Assembly (NCBI RefSeq): GCF_002027705.1
Contig: NZ_MBTG01000035.1
Coordinates: 1-64,000, forward strand
Source of the DNA: Paenibacillus ferrarius
GTDB taxonomy: Bacteria; Bacillota; Bacilli; Paenibacillales; NBRC-103111
Length of the DNA stretch: 64,000 nucleotides
Reading direction: 5' to 3'
Position numbers and translations under genes: made by a program. The notes under the pieces were generated by a model, which saw only the letters and a program-made list of their open reading frames with translations, did not search any database and was not told where the DNA came from. Of the stretch, positions 1 to 7,304 are shown in pieces; within the stretch, counting starts at the first letter, position 1; the number at the start of each line of letters is the position of its first letter.

Positions 1-101
1 TTTGAACGATTGCTCGTTCGTGCTTACTCACTCGTTGTTCAGTTTTCAAAGATCAATTTCTCTCTTTATTTCATCGCCATCCGTTTAGCGGCGACTTTTT
101 C
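1..101 (-). other. Leader of an rRNA operon running off the left edge
   Basis: Read on the minus strand, 55-41 is TGATCTTTGAAAACT, a boxA-like antitermination site typical of Bacillus-type rRNA leaders, followed by GAACAACGAGTGAG toward base 1. Two promoter-like sequences lie just upstream (102-131 and 207-236). In B. subtilis an rRNA operon follows pdaB at the corresponding place. The 16S gene itself is not in the window, so the assignment rests on the leader motif, the tandem promoters and synteny. Confidence 0.6.
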
Positions 102-131
102 AATATACCACATCGCCTTAGCACAATGCAA
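102..131 (-). promoter_or_regulatory. Probable rRNA operon promoter P2 (sigma-A)
   Basis: On the minus strand TTGCAT (131-126) and TATATT (107-102) are separated by 18 bp. The element lies about 50 bp upstream of the boxA-like site, which fits the proximal promoter of a tandem rrn pair. Confidence 0.5.
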
Positions 132-206
132 GTTTTATTTTCAAGAACTTTGAAATTCTTTTCAACAACACTCTTGCTTGTCCACCATTTCGAAGGGGCG
201 AGATAT

Positions 207-236
207 AAAATACCATAGAAAGAGAGGGTAAGTCAA
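207..236 (-). promoter_or_regulatory. Probable rRNA operon promoter P1 (sigma-A)
   Basis: On the minus strand TTGACT (236-231) and TATTTT (212-207) are separated by 18 bp. The -10 is weak, but position and tandem arrangement with the element at 102-131 suggest the distal rrn promoter. Confidence 0.4.
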
Positions 237-246
237 GAACTACCCT

Positions 247-489
247 CTATTTTTTTTGAGCCTGATTATTGCGGTTTCTGGCATACTTGGATATTTCCTT
301 TGGTGACGCTAAACGAGCATACATCCTGAAGATGACTTTATATCTGGATTCTATGGCCCCTTTAATTTCTTGATCCATTCGTTTGTCATTAAGATCGAAT
401 AGCATTTCATCTAATTCTTTGCGCAAAACATAATCTAACTCTCTGCATTCCCGTTCATTGAACAAAAATCCGAGCATACATCCATCCAA
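247..489 (-). CDS. Conserved small hypothetical protein, 80 aa
   Basis: Function not recognised. The ATG at 489 is preceded by AGAGGGG with a 5-nt spacer, a usable ribosome binding site. The product is hydrophilic and largely helical in composition, with an acidic first half (repeated L-D-E-x-L pattern around residues 17-35) and a basic C-terminus. There is no signal peptide, membrane segment or cysteine motif beyond Cys4 and Cys15. It lies between the SpoIIM-like gene and the rRNA leader in the same direction. No terminator hairpin follows it, so transcription may run into the rrn promoter region. The codon structure and RBS make it a likely real gene. Confidence 0.6.
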   Translation of the reverse strand: MDGCMLGFLFNERECRELDYVLRKELDEMLFDLNDKRMDQEIKGAIESRYKVIFRMYARLASPKEISKYARNRNNQAQKK

Positions 490-628
490 ACCCCTCTCAG
501 CTGTAGAGATTTATGGCACTGCTAGTATGGGTTAACCGAAGATAAGCCTGATGAAACAGCCCACCTCCTTACCGCTTTACTGTTATGCTCAGATTTTGCC
601 ATTTTTATGACAAGGATCTGAAAATATT

Positions 629-1240
629 TTACAGGTGCACCAACCAGTACGTAAGGGTGCTTTCAATAATAGCTGCCAACAGCAGCAAGGCAACAATAGC
701 TACTATAAGCGGCTTAGTGAGAGACATTACTTTCTTCAATTCGATACTAGCCGTTCTGAGTTTAACGGGAACAAACAGCTGCAAGCCAGATTTCCAAACC
801 AATAATCCTAGCTTAAGCCCATACGCGCACGCAATCAGAATAACCGGAATTTCTATAATGCCGTGGGGAAGTATCCCTTTGAGAACTGCCGACAATGCGC
901 TCTCATGTGTCTGTAGGGTGAGTACATAGCCAAGTATCATACCATTAGCGACCAGCATAAAGAGCGGTAAAATACCGAAGAGCAATCCAAGAAAAATGAT
1001 AAGGACAGACTTAATGGCATTATTCAAAAAAATGATTACAAAATACCAAATTTGTGGGTTATCTTTGTTGCTAAGTGACTGGCTAATCGACTTAAGCCCC
1101 TGAATTTGTCCTTCTAGAAAGTGCGAGAACTGACTAGAATTGGACCAGCCTAAGTAAAAGCTGAATGCAAATACCAACACAACTACGATGAAATAATGTT
1201 TCATTTCTTTAAAATGGTGAAGCAGCGGTTTGAATGTCAT
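629..1240 (-). CDS. SpoIIM/DUF95-family membrane protein
   Basis: The predicted integral membrane protein (203 aa) has about five hydrophobic segments: one near the N-terminus, a pair around the middle flanking the motif G-x-x-F-G-I-x-P, another following the conserved P-H-G-I-I-E-I-P motif, and one at the C-terminus. That P-H-G-x-x-E-x-P signature is the hallmark of the SpoIIM family, whose founder works with SpoIID and SpoIIP in engulfment during sporulation. The start at 1240 is chosen because GGAGG lies 8 nt upstream; an in-frame start 27 nt earlier lacks this. It is convergent with nothing and divergent from pdaB. Whether this is the engulfment SpoIIM or a paralogue cannot be told from the window. 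Confidence 0.8.
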   Translation of the reverse strand: MTFKPLLHHFKEMKHYFIVVVLVFAFSFYLGWSNSSQFSHFLEGQIQGLKSISQSLSNKDNPQIWYFVIIFLNNAIKSVLIIFLGLLFGILPLFMLVANGMILGYVLTLQTHESALSAVLKGILPHGIIEIPVILIACAYGLKLGLLVWKSGLQLFVPVKLRTASIELKKVMSLTKPLIVAIVALLLLAAIIESTLTYWLVHL

Positions 1241-1263
1241 CTTCCATTCCTCCAATTTCGGAA

Positions 1264-1291
1264 GCATAAGTCCTGTGTACGAGCATACAGT
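1264..1291 (+). promoter_or_regulatory. Possible sigma-E-type promoter of pdaB
   Basis: GCATAAG (1264-1270), 13 bp, then CATACAGT (1284-1291). The -10 is a near-perfect match to the mother-cell sigma-E consensus; the -35 and spacing are less good. It lies 67 bp before the pdaB start. Confidence 0.35.
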
Positions 1292-1357
1292 ATTTAATAA
1301 AGAGTATACAAGCCTTGCCTGCCCAGGACGAGGTTTACAAGGAGGTACAAGCTACGG

Positions 1358-2140
1358 ATGAACTACTTTTTCGTTGTCAACGCTAGGAAATTCAAACAAT
1401 ATGTGTTTATTGCGCTTGCCATTGTGTTCGCGGGAGCAATCGTCTATTCCGAGCAAAGCAATGTATCTGTTTTCTCAAACACGGAACCTTCGGCTATTTA
1501 TAGTGTCCAGACGGAGAGAAAGGTCATTGCCCTGACCTTCGATATTTCCTGGGGAGAGAAGCGTGCAGAGCCTATTTTAAAAATACTTAAAGATAAAGGT
1601 GTGAATGATGCTACTTTCTTCCTATCCTCCCCTTGGGGTAAAAGCCACCCGGAAATTGTCGAACAGATCAAAAAAGATGGCTTTGAAATCGGCAGTCACG
1701 GGAACAAACACGCCAATTACAGCACGCTTAGTGACGAGGAAATACGCAAGCAAATCTCCACAGCACACGGTATTTTGACTGAATTGATCGGAAAAGAGCC
1801 GAATTTGATAAGGCTGCCCAATGGCGACTTCGACAAACGTGTTCTGCGGATTGCAGAAGACTTAGGCTATTCTGTTATTCAATGGGACACTGACTCGCAA
1901 GATTGGTTAAACAAAGGGGTGGATACCATTATTAATCGCGTTGTCTCCAAAGCTCATCCCGGAGACATCGTCCTCCTGCATGCCAGCGATTCTTCCCAGC
2001 AAACACATGAAGCACTCCCTGTCATCATTGATCAGTTAAAATCCAAAGGGTATGAGTTCGTTACCGTAAGCGAGTTAATCAAACAAACCAAAGTGGAAAC
2101 AACGCCAGTAGAAGATCGCGCGATGAAGCAAATTCAATAA
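1358..2140 (+). CDS. pdaB: Polysaccharide deacetylase, PdaB-type sporulation protein
   Basis: NodB-homology carbohydrate esterase family 4 protein, 260 aa. An N-terminal uncleaved anchor (about residues 13-30) precedes the catalytic domain. The motif region TFDISWG (about 65-71) replaces the usual TFDDG, as is typical of the PdaB branch. The metal-site motif SHGNKH is clear, followed by RLPNGDFD, DTDSQDW and LLHA. PdaB proteins are needed late in sporulation to keep spores stable; the substrate is presumed to be peptidoglycan. A strong ribosome binding site (AAGGAGGT) lies 11 nt before the ATG. Gene order pdaB-kbaA-gerD-salA-cwlD matches Bacillus. Confidence 0.9.
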   Translation: MNYFFVVNARKFKQYVFIALAIVFAGAIVYSEQSNVSVFSNTEPSAIYSVQTERKVIALTFDISWGEKRAEPILKILKDKGVNDATFFLSSPWGKSHPEIVEQIKKDGFEIGSHGNKHANYSTLSDEEIRKQISTAHGILTELIGKEPNLIRLPNGDFDKRVLRIAEDLGYSVIQWDTDSQDWLNKGVDTIINRVVSKAHPGDIVLLHASDSSQQTHEALPVIIDQLKSKGYEFVTVSELIKQTKVETTPVEDRAMKQIQ

Positions 2141-2153
2141 GGGTCTGTATGAA

Positions 2154-2181
2154 AAAAAGAGCTAAGTGATTAGCTCTTTTT
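2154..2181. terminator. Bidirectional terminator between pdaB and kbaA
   Basis: A 12-bp perfect stem with a 4-nt loop; the arms begin and end with A/T runs so it can serve both convergent genes. The right arm contains the kbaA stop codon (2170-2172). Confidence 0.85.
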
Positions 2182-2766
2182 GTTATCTAATATTTTATGT
2201 AGGATGAGGATTTGCCATGCATTACATACAAGCAATGGGGCTAACATGAAGAAGCTCGATGCTGCATTATCCAGTTTTAGCGCAGGCACAGCTTCCAAAA
2301 CGGTTACCGCACACATGAAAAACAAAGTCGGAATAAACGCATTTCGATTCGTCATTTTTACTTTCCAGTAAGCAACGCCTAACGAAATAATTAATATAAG
2401 GATGGGCAACACTATGTAACTGAATACCGAACCGGTGCCTTCAAAATTAGTCATTCTGAGATAGACGAGATCAAACAATACAACAATGACAACGGCCAGC
2501 TGCAAGAGATCCCATACCGTTTTGGATCGAATAATACCCACAGCAATAAACCTAACAATTAGATAAGCAAAAAAGCCCATTTGACTGAGTACACTGATGG
2601 TTGCGCCACCAAGAAGCATGTTCAGTACATTAAACCCAACCGCCGATAACCCCATGACAGAAAATTCTTTGTCGGAATATTGTAATAGGAGTCCAATAAC
2701 TATAGATACAACCATTCCTAATAATAGTGTTGTCCAAAATAAATGAAACCATTTACGCAACGTCAA
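2170..2766 (-). CDS. kbaA: KinB-signalling pathway activation protein KbaA
   Basis: Polytopic membrane protein (198 aa) with about six hydrophobic helices spread over its whole length. The location beside gerD and pdaB matches kbaA of B. subtilis, which is required for the KinB route into the sporulation phosphorelay. The start is taken as TTG at 2766, because GGAGG lies 8 nt upstream; the in-frame ATG at 2772 is only 2 nt from the same GGAGG. The identification rests on synteny, length and membrane topology, since the family has no catalytic motif. Confidence 0.8.
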   Translation of the reverse strand: MTLRKWFHLFWTTLLLGMVVSIVIGLLLQYSDKEFSVMGLSAVGFNVLNMLLGGATISVLSQMGFFAYLIVRFIAVGIIRSKTVWDLLQLAVVIVVLFDLVYLRMTNFEGTGSVFSYIVLPILILIISLGVAYWKVKMTNRNAFIPTLFFMCAVTVLEAVPALKLDNAASSFFMLAPLLVCNAWQILILHKILDNKKS

Positions 2767-2840
2767 GATCATTACCTCCACACTTCAACTCTAATTGTTA
2801 ATTGTACCAACGTTTGAGATAAAAAGCCAATGAATCCCCC

Positions 2841-2869
2841 TTATAATATCTCCCTAACCACACATACTA
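2841..2869 (+). promoter_or_regulatory. Probable sigma-G promoter of gerD
   Basis: TTATA (2841-2845), 17 bp, then CATACTA (2863-2869), which matches the forespore sigma-G -10 consensus. gerD of B. subtilis is a sigma-G gene, and the element lies 34 bp before the start. Confidence 0.5.
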
Positions 2870-2902
2870 ACATTATTAAGCTAGGGAAGGGAGCATGCTT
2901 TT

Positions 2903-3697
2903 ATGTTCATAAGAAGGCTAGGAAAATTGCAAGTCTTACCGTTCATTTCAATCGCTTTGCTTCTCTCATCGTGTGGGTCTGATAATTCATCACAAGGTCA
3001 ATCTCAAGCCAATACGTATAAAGAACAAAAGACCATGGTCCTCGACATCCTCAAGTCGGACGATGGCAAAAAAGCAATAAGCGCCGCAAACCGCAGCATC
3101 ATGAATGGCGATGTTGGGAGCAACAGCATTGCTGGTCAATCTCAAATCAAACTTCTTTCCGCGAATGAATCTTTACAGCTGCAGATGGCCGTTAAGGATG
3201 TTCTCACTGCCAAAGAAAATAATATGTTTCTTACCGATATGATGAAGGATCCCAAGTTCGCAGGTGATTTCGCCAAAGCGATTCAAAAGGAAACCAAGCA
3301 GATGTTTAAAGAACTGCTCAAAGATCCTGAATACCAAAAATCTCTCGTTGATGTAATGAAAAATCCGGATTATGAGAAAATGATGCTGGATGTAATGAAA
3401 ACAGCCTCTTATCGTCAGCAAATGATGACGGTCATGGAGGAATCTATCCAGAGTCCCCTATTCCGCTCACATATGGTAGATCTCCTTAAGTCAGCCATTG
3501 CGCAGCAAAGTAAATCGGATCAAATGCCTACAGCCAAAAGCGCAGATAAGAAATCTGGCGGCGGCGGTGGTGGCGGTGGGGAAAGTAAAAGCGGAGATGA
3601 TAAGCAGAAGGACGAAAAAAGCGATTCCAGTTCCGGGGATTCCGACCAACAAGATGACAAGAAGAAAAAGAAGGACTCCAGTTCTTCCGAATCATAG
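2903..3697 (+). CDS. gerD: Spore germination lipoprotein GerD
   Basis: Lipoprotein of 264 aa. A hydrophobic signal segment ends in the lipobox L-S-S-C, with Cys24 as the acylated residue. GerD scaffolds the clustering of germinant receptors in the inner spore membrane. The body (about 40-205) is helical, with repeated D-x-(M/L)-K-x-P/x-Y segments. The C-terminus is unusual: eight consecutive glycines (about 217-224) and then about 45 residues made almost only of Lys, Asp, Glu, Ser and Gln. This makes it clearly longer than B. subtilis GerD (about 185 aa). GGGAGC precedes the ATG. Confidence 0.88.
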   Translation: MFIRRLGKLQVLPFISIALLLSSCGSDNSSQGQSQANTYKEQKTMVLDILKSDDGKKAISAANRSIMNGDVGSNSIAGQSQIKLLSANESLQLQMAVKDVLTAKENNMFLTDMMKDPKFAGDFAKAIQKETKQMFKELLKDPEYQKSLVDVMKNPDYEKMMLDVMKTASYRQQMMTVMEESIQSPLFRSHMVDLLKSAIAQQSKSDQMPTAKSADKKSGGGGGGGGESKSGDDKQKDEKSDSSSGDSDQQDDKKKKKDSSSSES

Positions 3698-3700
3698 GAC

Positions 3701-3739
3701 AAAAAAAGGGCGCGCGGACTTTCATCCGCATGCCCTTTT
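3701..3739. terminator. Bidirectional terminator between gerD and salA
   Basis: An A-tract, a GC-rich stem (AAAAGGGC...GCCCTTTT arms with an inner GCGGA/TCCGC pairing), then a T-tract. It lies between two convergent genes. Confidence 0.85.
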
Positions 3740-3745
3740 CGTTGT

Positions 3746-4840
3746 TTACTTCTCTAATTTGTTAATGATTGCCGCGGCCATTTCGAGGTACAACTGGCCT
3801 GTATTGGAGTCCTGCTTGTAAACGGATGGAGAATAATCAATTTCGGAAATATGATTATCTGGAGCTCCTAGTGGAATCTGCGCCAATAGTTCACTATGCA
3901 GATCTTCCGCCAGCTTAGCTCCGCCACCTTTGCCGAATACATAATCTTTGGAGCCGTCCTTGCTTTCGTAATAGGACATATTCTCAACAATACCTAGAAT
4001 CTCATGGTTGGTTTGAATCGCCATAGCCCCCGCTCTGGCTGCCACAAATGCCGCTGTCGCATGCGGGGTAGTCACGATGACCTCTTTGCTCTGAGGAATC
4101 AATTGATGCACGTCCAAAGCAACGTCACCGGTGCCTGGAGGAAGATCTAACAATATGTATTCAACATCTCCCCAATTAACTTCATTGAAGAAATTGCGCA
4201 GCATTTTGCCCAGCATAGGTCCACGCCAAACAACGGGTGCATTGTCTTGGACAAAGAAACCCATAGAGATGACTTTAACGCCAAACTTCTCAACCGGCAT
4301 AATGACATTGTCAACCAGCTTTGGCTGTTCTTCTATGCCCATCATATCCGGAATGCTAAAACCATATATATCGGCATCAATAATGCCCACTTTCTTACCC
4401 TGCCGGGCCAAAGCTACAGCCAAATTAACCGTTACCGTGGATTTGCCCACTCCACCCTTGCCGCTGGCAATGGCGATGAACTCAACCGTAGACGTCTCTC
4501 CTAAAATAGGTTGGTCAATCGGCGGTTGAACAGGTTGTGTAGACTTCGACTGCTCTGCCGGCGCTCCATCGTTATTCCCAATCTGATTGCGCTCATAATC
4601 GGTCATAAGTCTAAAACGCACGTGCACTTGGGCTGCACCCAATTTCTCTAGAGTTTGGCTTATGTAGGATTTGGCTTTCTCTTTGAAAGCCTCATCTTCT
4701 GAGGTAATAATCAGGCTTAATGACACGTTCTCACCGTTAAACAAGACGTCTCTAATTAAATTAAGCTCAACAACACTTTTGTTATACTGAGGTTCTATAA
4801 GAGGTTTTAATGCTTCAAACAGCTGATCTTTCGTTATCAT
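3746..4840 (-). CDS. salA: Mrp/NBP35-family P-loop ATPase (SalA)
   Basis: Iron-sulfur carrier/regulator family protein, about 364 aa. The N-terminal MIP18-like domain (1-90) is followed by a Pro/Gln/Ser-rich linker and a MinD/Mrp ATPase domain. The deviant Walker A is GKGGVGKST (about 128-136), with DADIYG and DLPPGTGD further on. The CxxC usually near the C-terminus of Fe-S carriers is absent: after ENMSYY there is no cysteine pair. B. subtilis SalA shares this, and there the protein acts as a regulator of scoC. The ATG at 4840 is chosen over GTG at 4846 because AGGTG then lies 10 nt upstream; this choice is uncertain. Confidence 0.85.
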   Translation of the reverse strand: MITKDQLFEALKPLIEPQYNKSVVELNLIRDVLFNGENVSLSLIITSEDEAFKEKAKSYISQTLEKLGAAQVHVRFRLMTDYERNQIGNNDGAPAEQSKSTQPVQPPIDQPILGETSTVEFIAIASGKGGVGKSTVTVNLAVALARQGKKVGIIDADIYGFSIPDMMGIEEQPKLVDNVIMPVEKFGVKVISMGFFVQDNAPVVWRGPMLGKMLRNFFNEVNWGDVEYILLDLPPGTGDVALDVHQLIPQSKEVIVTTPHATAAFVAARAGAMAIQTNHEILGIVENMSYYESKDGSKDYVFGKGGGAKLAEDLHSELLAQIPLGAPDNHISEIDYSPSVYKQDSNTGQLYLEMAAAIINKLEK

Positions 4841-4900
4841 AGCCACACCGCACCTTTATTTAGACATCGTATTTGTGGCTTTTATTATAACACATTCTGA

Positions 4901-5656
4901 TTAAGAACCCACTTTTTCCCCAGCAAAATATCGCAGCACCCCTTGATAAATCGACGCCGCTATCTTTCTCTGATATTTCTCGTCCGCCAATAACCGTGCT
5001 TCCTCCGGATTTGAAAGAAAGCCTACTTCGATTAACGCGCTAGGAATTTTCAAGGCCTTTAATAAATAAACGGTCTTGTCCGCTAATTTGGCGACACGAT
5101 CGGTATTTTCCAGATTTCTCTTAAGCTCAAGCTGAATGAGGGAAGCCAAATTCGGATTATTGGGATTATTCGCATAGTAGAACGTTTGTGCGCCTTTCCA
5201 TTTTGGAGAGGGAATGCTGTTTAAATGCACGCTAAGAAACAGATCCGCATTCTTATCGTTGATAAGATCCGCACGGTTGTGAAGATCCTCTGTTTTTCTC
5301 TTACTATAGCCTTTGGTACCTGGCTCAGCCAGATCCGTATCTGTTTCCCTGGTCATAATGACAAGAGCTCCGGCTTGCTGCAAGTAATCCCGCAGCTGCA
5401 AGGTGATGGCAAGATTAATATCTTTCTCAATCACCCCTTCCTTGCTTGAAGCACCGCCATCTGGTCCTCCATGCCCTGCATCTAAAGCAATTGTTTTACC
5501 TGACAAGGGCAGGTTCCAATCGGACCAGGTTTTCGTAGCCGGCAGCTCATAGGCATAGATGAATACGACCAGAGCGACCAACAAGGTCGAAAGGACAAGC
5601 TTAAGACTACTGTTAAAAGTCAGCCAAACGACCAACCTTTTCTTCCTTTTGCGCAT
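4901..5656 (-). CDS. cwlD: Spore cortex N-acetylmuramoyl-L-alanine amidase CwlD
   Basis: Amidase_3 zinc hydrolase (251 aa) that, in sporulating bacilli, makes muramic-delta-lactam in cortex peptidoglycan together with PdaA. An N-terminal Arg/Lys-rich stretch and one membrane anchor (about 18-38) precede the catalytic domain. Zinc-site motifs are DAGHGGPDGG, the Glu before KDINL, SVHLNS and the catalytic Glu in ALIEVGFLSN. The start at 5656 has GAGGTGG about 8 nt upstream. A longer open frame to 5740 runs into the sat remnant and is not the true N-terminus. Confidence 0.9.
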   Translation of the reverse strand: MRKRKKRLVVWLTFNSSLKLVLSTLLVALVVFIYAYELPATKTWSDWNLPLSGKTIALDAGHGGPDGGASSKEGVIEKDINLAITLQLRDYLQQAGALVIMTRETDTDLAEPGTKGYSKRKTEDLHNRADLINDKNADLFLSVHLNSIPSPKWKGAQTFYYANNPNNPNLASLIQLELKRNLENTDRVAKLADKTVYLLKALKIPSALIEVGFLSNPEEARLLADEKYQRKIAASIYQGVLRYFAGEKVGS

Positions 5657-5694
5657 AAAAAATCCACCTCTGTTCCCCATAGACTCTGTATCAT

Positions 5695-5722
5695 CTATAT
5701 GGGACAGGGTGGACAAATATAC
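5695..5722 (-). promoter_or_regulatory. Possible sigma-E/G-type promoter of cwlD
   Basis: On the minus strand GTATATT (5722-5716), 14 bp, then CATATAG (5701-5695). Spacing and -35 fit sigma-E; the -10 is partial. It lies inside the tail of the decayed sat region, about 40 bp before cwlD. Confidence 0.4.
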
Positions 5723-5754
5723 CTTGCTTCTTGCTTGCACTTGATATCCGTCGA

Positions 5755-5913
5755 AGCAGAAGTAAAGCTGCTGAAAATCTCTTGCGCTTCATACACGTTA
5801 TAGTAATCGCCTACACTTGCGTGATCGCGTCCAACGATGAAGTGGATACATCCATAGTTCTTTCGTACAATCGCATGTATAATCGCCTCACGAGGGCCTG
5901 CGTGACGCATAGC
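5755..5913 (-). pseudogene. Remnant of sulfate adenylyltransferase (sat)
   Basis: About 53 codons still read as the central part of ATP sulfurylase: AMRHAGPREA, then R-K-N-Y-G-C-x-H-F-I-V-G-R-D-H and V-G-D-Y-Y, then Y-E-A-Q-E-I-F. The conserved GRDHAG motif is changed to GRDHAS. Both the N-terminal and C-terminal parts of the roughly 390-aa enzyme are missing: the similarity begins about 60 bp after the cysH stop and dissolves before the cwlD promoter. In many Firmicutes sat follows cysH, so this is a vertical remnant of a cysH-sat operon. There is no start codon context that would make it a working gene. Confidence 0.75.
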
Positions 5914-5972
5914 AGCCAGATAACCCCCTAGGAATGTCATGCATTTACACGAATTCATTTCAAGTTCAATTA

Positions 5973-6665
5973 TTACTTATGAAGTCCACATTCTGTCTTC
6001 TCAATACTTGCCCAACGACCCGCGCGCGGATCTTCACCATCGGCCACAGGACGCGTGCAATGTGTGCATCCGATACTTGGGAAATTACGATCATGCAATG
6101 GGTTGTAAATAACGTCATTCTCACGAATGTAGTTCCAGACATCTTCGGACGTCCAACCAGCAAGTGGATTGAATTTAATTAAACCAAATTTCACATCATA
6201 TTCAACTTTTTTTGCATTAGCGCGTGTTGGCGCTTGATCGCGGCGGATACCCGTGATCCATGCATCATAGTTTTTGAGGATATCAGTTAAAGGATCTACT
6301 TTACGTATGTTGCAGCATTGGTTTGCATCGCTTTTCCAAAGCTCATCGCCGAATTTCTCAGCTTGCTCATCTAAAGTAAGTTTAGGCAGCACTTGGACAA
6401 ACTTTGTTCCGTAATGCTGTTCCAAACGATCTCTAGTCTCGTAAGTTTCTGCGAAATGAACATTCGTATCCAAATAAAAAATATCTACATTTGGATTAAT
6501 CTTTTGCAGCATATCTACAAGCACAACGTCTTCAGCACCGAAGCTGCAAGCAAGCGTTAAGCTTGAGAAAGTTTCGACTGCTAATTTCAATACAGCTTCC
6601 GGCGATTGATTTTCGAATTCCTCAGCAGCCTTTGTTACAAAAGCTTCTTTTTCAAAAAGATTCAT
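5973..6665 (-). CDS. cysH: Phosphoadenylyl/adenylyl-sulfate reductase
   Basis: Sulfonucleotide reductase (230 aa), the step from APS/PAPS to sulfite in assimilatory sulfate reduction. The PP-loop motif ACSFGAEDV lies near residues 39-47. A CC pair (in QCCNIRK), CTHC and the C-terminal ECGLH motif with the active-site Cys are all present. The CC...CxxC set ligates a 4Fe-4S cluster and marks the type that can use APS. A strong promoter lies at 6726-6753 and GGAGG precedes the ATG. Its usual partner sat is only a fragment here. Confidence 0.92.
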   Translation of the reverse strand: MNLFEKEAFVTKAAEEFENQSPEAVLKLAVETFSSLTLACSFGAEDVVLVDMLQKINPNVDIFYLDTNVHFAETYETRDRLEQHYGTKFVQVLPKLTLDEQAEKFGDELWKSDANQCCNIRKVDPLTDILKNYDAWITGIRRDQAPTRANAKKVEYDVKFGLIKFNPLAGWTSEDVWNYIRENDVIYNPLHDRNFPSIGCTHCTRPVADGEDPRAGRWASIEKTECGLHK

Positions 6666-6725
6666 GTGAGTTCCTCCATTATTATTTATTTTTAATCCCG
6701 ACTGTTATTGTATGATTTACTGTTA

Positions 6726-6753
6726 ATTATAGCTGAGATCTTTCTTCTGTCAA
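6726..6753 (-). promoter_or_regulatory. Sigma-A promoter of cysH
   Basis: On the minus strand TTGACA (6753-6748) and TATAAT (6731-6726), both exact consensus, are separated by 16 bp, about 60 bp upstream of cysH. I see no S-box or T-box in the short leader. Confidence 0.75.
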
Positions 6754-6826
6754 TGACTTCTCATCATTTTGGTATAAACTTTTTGTTTTCTTTATAAAAA
6801 TAGGCTCCTTCTTGTCTGTGTATGAA

Positions 6827-6867
6827 CAAAAAAAGAAACCTTTCCAGCATAATGCCGAAAAGGTTTC
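6827..6867 (-). terminator. Terminator of rplM-rpsI
   Basis: On the minus strand a 9-bp stem (GAAACCTTT/AAAGGTTTC) is followed by seven T residues, 27 bp after the rpsI stop. Confidence 0.9.
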
Positions 6868-6893
6868 TCTTGAGCGCCATAAGGCGCCATTTC

Positions 6894-7286
6894 TTAACGT
6901 TTGGAGAATTGAGGAGCACGACGAGCGGCTTTCAATCCATATTTTTTTCGCTCTTTCATACGGGAATCACGTGTTAAGAATCCTGCTTTTTTCAGGGATC
7001 CACGGTATTCCGGATCAACTTTCAACAATGCACGGGAAATCCCATGACGAATTGCGCCAGCTTGTCCGCTGATGCCACCGCCATTTGCAATTACAAGAAT
7101 GTCGTATTTACCAACAGTTTCTGTAAGTGCCAATGGTTGTTTAACGATCAGTTTCAAAGTTTCTAGACCGAAGTACTCGTCTAGATCACGTTTATTGATG
7201 ATGATACGTCCTTCACCCGGTAATAGGCGTACACGCGCTACCGAATGCTTACGACGACCCGTTCCATAATATTGAACTTGTGCCAC
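6894..7286 (-). CDS. rpsI: 30S ribosomal protein S9
   Basis: Full-length S9 (130 aa). It starts A-Q-V-Q-Y-Y-G-T-G-R-R-K and ends in the conserved basic tail A-R-R-A-P-Q-F-S-K-R, whose last residues reach the P-site tRNA. It lies 18 bp after rplM in the same operon and is followed by a strong terminator. Confidence 0.97.
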   Translation of the reverse strand: MAQVQYYGTGRRKHSVARVRLLPGEGRIIINKRDLDEYFGLETLKLIVKQPLALTETVGKYDILVIANGGGISGQAGAIRHGISRALLKVDPEYRGSLKKAGFLTRDSRMKERKKYGLKAARRAPQFSKR

Positions 7287-7304
7287 GAAACGTTCCTCCT
7301 TATA

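Noticed and set aside
585..929. 114-codon plus-strand frame opposite the SpoIIM-like gene
   Set aside because: It lies fully antisense to a convincing membrane protein gene, with no family resemblance.
3520..3702. Open frames antisense to the gerD tail, rich in Ser/Pro/Phe
   Set aside because: They only mirror the low-complexity Gly/Lys/Asp repeat of gerD and have no ribosome binding site.
5695..5958. Apparent 87-aa protein upstream of cwlD
   Set aside because: It is the sat fossil with random ends, not a gene; the cwlD frame from 5740 likewise runs into this fossil.
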